Part shown: one piece after another, positions 61,257 through 64,000 of the stretch
Layout: every line of letters begins with the position of its first letter
Position numbering within the stretch: the first letter of the stretch is position 1
Made by a program: the position numbers and the translations under genes
The notes under the pieces: model-generated
What the model was told of the DNA's origin: nothing
What the model saw: the letters and a program-made list of their open reading frames with translations, nothing else
The model's database searches: none
NCBI GenBank assembly: GCA_947577185.1
Contig: CANPUE010000001.1
Span: 186,001 to 250,000, forward strand
Direction of reading: 5' to 3'
From: an uncultured Lachnospiraceae bacterium
GTDB lineage: Bacteria; Bacillota; Clostridia; Lachnospirales; Lachnospiraceae
DNA length: 64,000 bases

Positions 61257-61294
61257 CTACCAATGCGACGCACTACCGACTGTGCTACAGCAGC
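61257..61294 (-). tRNA. 5' half of a split tRNA-Thr(GGT) gene
   Basis: Acceptor GCTGCTG, D-arm GCAC/GTGC, 5' anticodon stem TCGCA, then loop TTGGTAG. After the loop the sequence leaves the host tRNA (GGATGAAGCCAGCAG) and does not pair with TCGCA, so the tRNA is not restored at this junction. The true 3' half is at 53030-53071. Confidence 0.85.
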
Positions 61295-61299
61295 CAATT

Positions 61300-61333
61300 C
61301 TTCAGTAAACAAAACGCTTTCCGTTTACCGAAG
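61300..61333 (-). terminator. Hairpin between the 77-residue protein gene and the split tRNA
   Basis: CTTCAGTAAAC (61300-61310) with GTTTACCGAAG (61323-61333), one mismatch; no strong T-run. It possibly ends the sigH-side transcript. Confidence 0.45.
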
Positions 61334-61408
61334 TGTATTGTATCATACCACATTTTGTTTTGTCAATACCTTAAAGGCACGTTTATGACATCTTTATGAC
61401 ATTCCATC

Positions 61409-61642
61409 TTATTTTTTCTTCCAAAACAACAAAATACCGGAAATAAGCGTCGACATGGCGGACAGCGCAAGACGCAGCCAGTCCGCATACAGCCAGAACT
61501 CACCGCCGCAGACCACGCTCGGTGTCGTACTATATTCATCGACGAAAATACACATGTTGATAAATAATTTTAAAGAAATCACTAAAGTCAAAAGACTGCA
61601 TACAAATACAATGCCCGTCATCCATTTTTTCGCCATTCTCAT
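61409..61642 (-). CDS. Small two-helix membrane protein
   Basis: 77 residues, not recognised. Two hydrophobic segments (GIVFVCSLLTLVISLKLFINM and LRLALSAMSTLISGILLFW) are joined by a short loop with one cysteine; the tail is basic (KKK). ATG 61642 (MRMAKK) is preferred to the upstream start. It lies about 25 bp past the sigma factor gene, and the two may be one unit. Function unknown. Confidence 0.65.
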   Translation of the reverse strand: MRMAKKWMTGIVFVCSLLTLVISLKLFINMCIFVDEYSTTPSVVCGGEFWLYADWLRLALSAMSTLISGILLFWKKK

Positions 61643-61668
61643 TCTCTCCTTTTTCTCTCTTCCTGTCT

Positions 61669-62292
61669 TCACACGGCGATCACTTTCCGCAGTTTGCTCT
61701 TGATGCGCTGTAAGGCATTGTCTGTGGATTTCTCGTCCCGTCCAAGCACTCTGGCAATCTGCGCATAGCGCATACCCGTCATGTACAGGTCGAGCACCTG
61801 TTTTTCAAAAATACTCAGTTCTTTTTCAATCGTACGCTCAAGCTGTTCCACATTTTCTTTATCGATCAGCATTTCCTCAGGACTCAGCTCCGATCTGAGG
61901 GCCAGCATATTAACAAGCGCCGTATCTTCCACACTGCCTTCCATGGTTTCCTGTGTCGTCGCATACAGGGATATATAAGTGTTGAGGGGAATATGCTTTT
62001 GGCGCCTTGATGCCTGGACAGCCGTGTACATCTGTCTGGAAATGCACAGATCGGCAAAGGTGAAGAAGCTTGCATCCCTGCCGCTGTCAAAATCCCGCAC
62101 CGCCTTGAAAAGTCCGATCATTCCCTCCTGAATCAGATCTTCGCTGTCCGCTCCGAGAATATACATGGACTTCGCCTTACTTTTGACAAGGTTTTTATAT
62201 TTATTCATAATAAAGTCCATGATCGCGGTTTCACCGTCACGCAGGCGCATCATCAACTCTTCGTCACTGTACTGTTGATACTCTTCCTTCAT
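61669..62292 (-). CDS. sigH: Sporulation sigma factor SigH-like
   Basis: 207 residues of the sigma-70 family. Region 2 (NLVKSKAKSMYILGADSEDLIQEGMIGLFKAVRDF, TFADLCISRQMYTAVQASRRQKHIPLN) and region 4 (SIFEKQVLDLYMTGMRYAQIARVLGRDEKSTDNALQRIKSKL) align well from memory with Bacillus Spo0H. Its spacing and the IPLN-Y-SL motif separate it from SigK/SigE. It directs transition-state and early sporulation genes. The 5' end overlaps the preceding SGNH hydrolase gene by about 29 bp. It supports a spore-forming host. Confidence 0.88.
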   Translation of the reverse strand: MKEEYQQYSDEELMMRLRDGETAIMDFIMNKYKNLVKSKAKSMYILGADSEDLIQEGMIGLFKAVRDFDSGRDASFFTFADLCISRQMYTAVQASRRQKHIPLNTYISLYATTQETMEGSVEDTALVNMLALRSELSPEEMLIDKENVEQLERTIEKELSIFEKQVLDLYMTGMRYAQIARVLGRDEKSTDNALQRIKSKLRKVIAV

Positions 62293-64000
62293 ATCTTTTC
62301 GTTCCTGCCGCTCCTATATCGTCTTCTTTCATGTCCTGCTGTCCGTCTATTTTCCTGTTAAAGTCTCCCTCGGAACCAGAACCGTCCGGATCTGCCGTTT
62401 CCCCGCCGCTGTCTGTGTCCGCCGGGGCATCATAGGCGTCCGTCGGCTGGCCGCTTTCGTCTCCTTCCATGTCTGCCGGCGCATCGTAGGCGTCCGTCGG
62501 CTGGCCAGCCTCTTCGCCCGTACTGCTCTCCTGATCATAGAAATCTGTCAGTCCGCCGTTTTCTTCATTCGTTCCGCTCTCCTCATCGTAACCGTCCGCC
62601 GGCTGACCGCTTTCGTCTCCTTCTGTTCCCTCTGAGCCGTTCTTTTCCCCGCCGTCCTCATTATAATACTGCACGATCTCGCTGGCGAAGTGTTCCGCTA
62701 GGATCTGATAGCCGTCGGGATTGGCATGCACGCCGTCCGGCATGTATTCCGTAATGACATTGGCATCATGGGAGTCCAGAATGTTGGAGTTGTACAGGTC
62801 CACCAGCTGATAATCATATTCGTCCGCCAGCTCCTGAATGACTTCCACAAAATCATTCTGCGGCAGAAGATATTCACGCTCGCTCATCAGGCAGTCCTGT
62901 AACACGTTGGGCAGGGGCGTGGCAAAAAAGATCACCGTATCGGGATATTTTTCCCGCAGGCCTCCCATCAGTTCATTGAGGTCGCCGCAGAATGTGCGGA
63001 AAGCCCGCTCATCCAGACTGCCGAATTCATCGTCCGACACGCAGAAGCCGTCGTTGGTGCCGCCCATGACGATAATGATATCGGTATCTTCCGGAATATC
63101 CGTATAGCGCTCCACGAAAGCGTCCGCCCAGTATCTGCCGATGGAAGAGCCGCCGATCCCCAGGTTATACACTTCCTGCGCCCCGAGAATTTCCTGTAGT
63201 CTGGAGGGATAGGCATATTGTATATAGTTTTCCTCATCTTCCAGGTTGGCCGCCGCCGTGATGCTGTCCCCCAGACAGGCGATCTTCATCTGCGAAAAAT
63301 CATACTGGTTTCCCGCGATCAGGTCTTTGTCCTCTTTGTTGACTTCCTGTGTCTCCTCATAGGAAGTCCTGATCAGCCGTCTTTCCTCCAGCGTCAGCCG
63401 CGGTATTTTTTCCTCAAAAGGCCCCGTATTGCCTGACACGGTCATGTTGCCGGATACCGTCATATTTCCCGATACCGTTGTATTGCCGGATACGGTCGCA
63501 TTGCCGGATACCGTCATGTTTCCCGATACCGTTGCATTTCCGGATACTGTCATATTCCCGGATACTGTTGTCCCCAAAACGGGTATGGCTTCATTGCCGG
63601 ACACCGTCTCGTTACCGGATACCGTCGCATTTCCCGACACGGTTTCATTCCCTGACACCGAAAGGTTATCTGATACGGTTTCCGACATGGCAGGCACACT
63701 GCCGTCCAAACTGCCCTGCGCTTTTTTCCTCTCCTGCACCTGCTTCGCCGCAAGCATTGCCTCATCGATGAACACCTGCAGCGTCTGTGTGTCATTCACT
63801 GCCATCTCCTGTATCGCAGATGCCACTTCCTGCGCCCGCTGGTGTGCCTGTGTGTTCCGCGCCATCAGTTCTTCCAGATTCTGACGCTCCGTTTCTTCTT
63901 CCGTCTGTTTTTTTTCCATGTAGTCGGAATAGGTTCTAAGTCCCACGGCCGCGACAAGCAGCGCCGTCATGACAAAAACCCCGACCAGTAAATATTCATA
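62264..64000 (-). CDS. Membrane-anchored SGNH/GDSL hydrolase with repeat linkers (5' end beyond the window)
   Basis: The frame is open to the window edge, so the start is missing. An N-terminal transmembrane helix (YLLVGVFVMTALLVAAVGL) and coiled coil are followed by about 15 copies of a TVSGN(A/M/E) hexapeptide repeat. An SGNH hydrolase domain comes next: block I ACLGDSITAAAN (Ser), GIGGSSIG, VMGGTNDG (Asn), and DGVHANPDGY (Asp/His). The tail has acidic repeats (GQPTDAYDAPAD). It is probably an exported esterase/deacetylase for surface polysaccharide or peptidoglycan, held by its N-terminal helix. It overlaps sigH. Confidence 0.85.
   Translation of the reverse strand, partial: YEYLLVGVFVMTALLVAAVGLRTYSDYMEKKQTEEETERQNLEELMARNTQAHQRAQEVASAIQEMAVNDTQTLQVFIDEAMLAAKQVQERKKAQGSLDGSVPAMSETVSDNLSVSGNETVSGNATVSGNETVSGNEAIPVLGTTVSGNMTVSGNATVSGNMTVSGNATVSGNTTVSGNMTVSGNMTVSGNTGPFEEKIPRLTLEERRLIRTSYEETQEVNKEDKDLIAGNQYDFSQMKIACLGDSITAAANLEDEENYIQYAYPSRLQEILGAQEVYNLGIGGSSIGRYWADAFVERYTDIPEDTDIIIVMGGTNDGFCVSDDEFGSLDERAFRTFCGDLNELMGGLREKYPDTVIFFATPLPNVLQDCLMSEREYLLPQNDFVEVIQELADEYDYQLVDLYNSNILDSHDANVITEYMPDGVHANPDGYQILAEHFASEIVQYYNEDGGEKNGSEGTEGDESGQPADGYDEESGTNEENGGLTDFYDQESSTGEEAGQPTDAYDAPADMEGDESGQPTDAYDAPADTDSGGETADPDGSGSEGDFNRKIDGQQDMKEDDIGAAGTKRYEGRVSTVQ
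63420..63685 (-). repeat. 18-bp tandem repeats encoding TVSGN(x)
   Basis: About 14 near-identical 18-bp units of the pattern ACNGTNTCNGGNAAY followed by a variable codon encode TVSGN plus A, M, E or T. The units differ mainly at third positions. Such repeats can expand or contract by slippage or recombination and so change the length of the surface linker. Confidence 0.85.

Noticed and set aside
61257..61294. A second complete tRNA-Thr gene next to the intact one
   Set aside because: After the anticodon loop the 3' strand does not pair with the 5' anticodon stem and no T-arm or acceptor strand follows; the true 3' half is 8.2 kb away.
63420..63685. Regularly spaced short repeats that could suggest a CRISPR array
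   Set aside because: The 18-bp units are contiguous without spacers, lie in frame and encode a hexapeptide repeat.

Overview
The window looks like the chromosome of a spore-forming Clostridia species, most likely Lachnospiraceae. Supporting signs are a SigH-type sporulation sigma factor, a YtaF-like protein, a SleC-type spore cortex lysin, paired GlgC/GlgD, an exact CIRCE operator before htpG, strong GGAGG ribosome sites, and a gene block that matches families I recall as DUF5716/DUF5717. Nearly all host genes lie on the minus strand.

Layout. 0-5.4 kb: carboxylesterase, purA, purB, purC. 5.4-12.5 kb: a four-gene block of unknown function containing a very divergent Hsp70-like protein, a 1.2-kresidue protein, a TPR-like protein and a membrane coiled-coil protein; it overlaps purC. 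12.5-15.7 kb: divergent AraC regulator and GH31 glycosidase. 15.7-20.2 kb: a sleC-type gene cut in two by a 3,224-bp serine-recombinase element. 20.3-32.7 kb: secreted glycosidase-like protein, htpG, PrsA-like foldase, PHP hydrolase, ilvE, hybrid kinase, folA, thyA, beta-CASP nuclease. 32.9-41.9 kb: YtaF-like protein, Ca2+ ATPase, GH13 enzyme, greA, glgD, glgC, small lipoprotein. 41.9-48.5 kb: Fe-S aldo/keto reductase, then an ABC exporter with its two-component system. 48.5-52.4 kb: hypA, a large Fe-S flavoprotein and hypB. 52.5-53.0 kb: an unlisted type I toxin-like locus. 53.07-61.26 kb: an 8,192-bp integrative element in a tRNA-Thr gene. 61.4-64 kb: small membrane protein, sigH, and an SGNH hydrolase that runs off the window.

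Two results stand out. First, removing 3,224 bp between two GGTA sites (minus strand) at 16295-16298 and 19519-19522 restores one open 421-codon SleC-type gene. The element encodes its own large serine recombinase next to one end, so it resembles the skin-type elements that leave a sporulation gene during development. Second, the 8,192-bp element splits a tRNA-Thr(GGT) gene in its anticodon loop. Removing it restores an exact 73-nt tRNA, and the element carries a different, intact tRNA-Thr(GGT) just inside the junction, apparently as a replacement.

Other leads are the Hsp70-like cluster, a candidate toxin/antisense RNA pair, a leader attenuator before the element's replication genes, and hypA/hypB flanking a flavoprotein with no hydrogenase in view.
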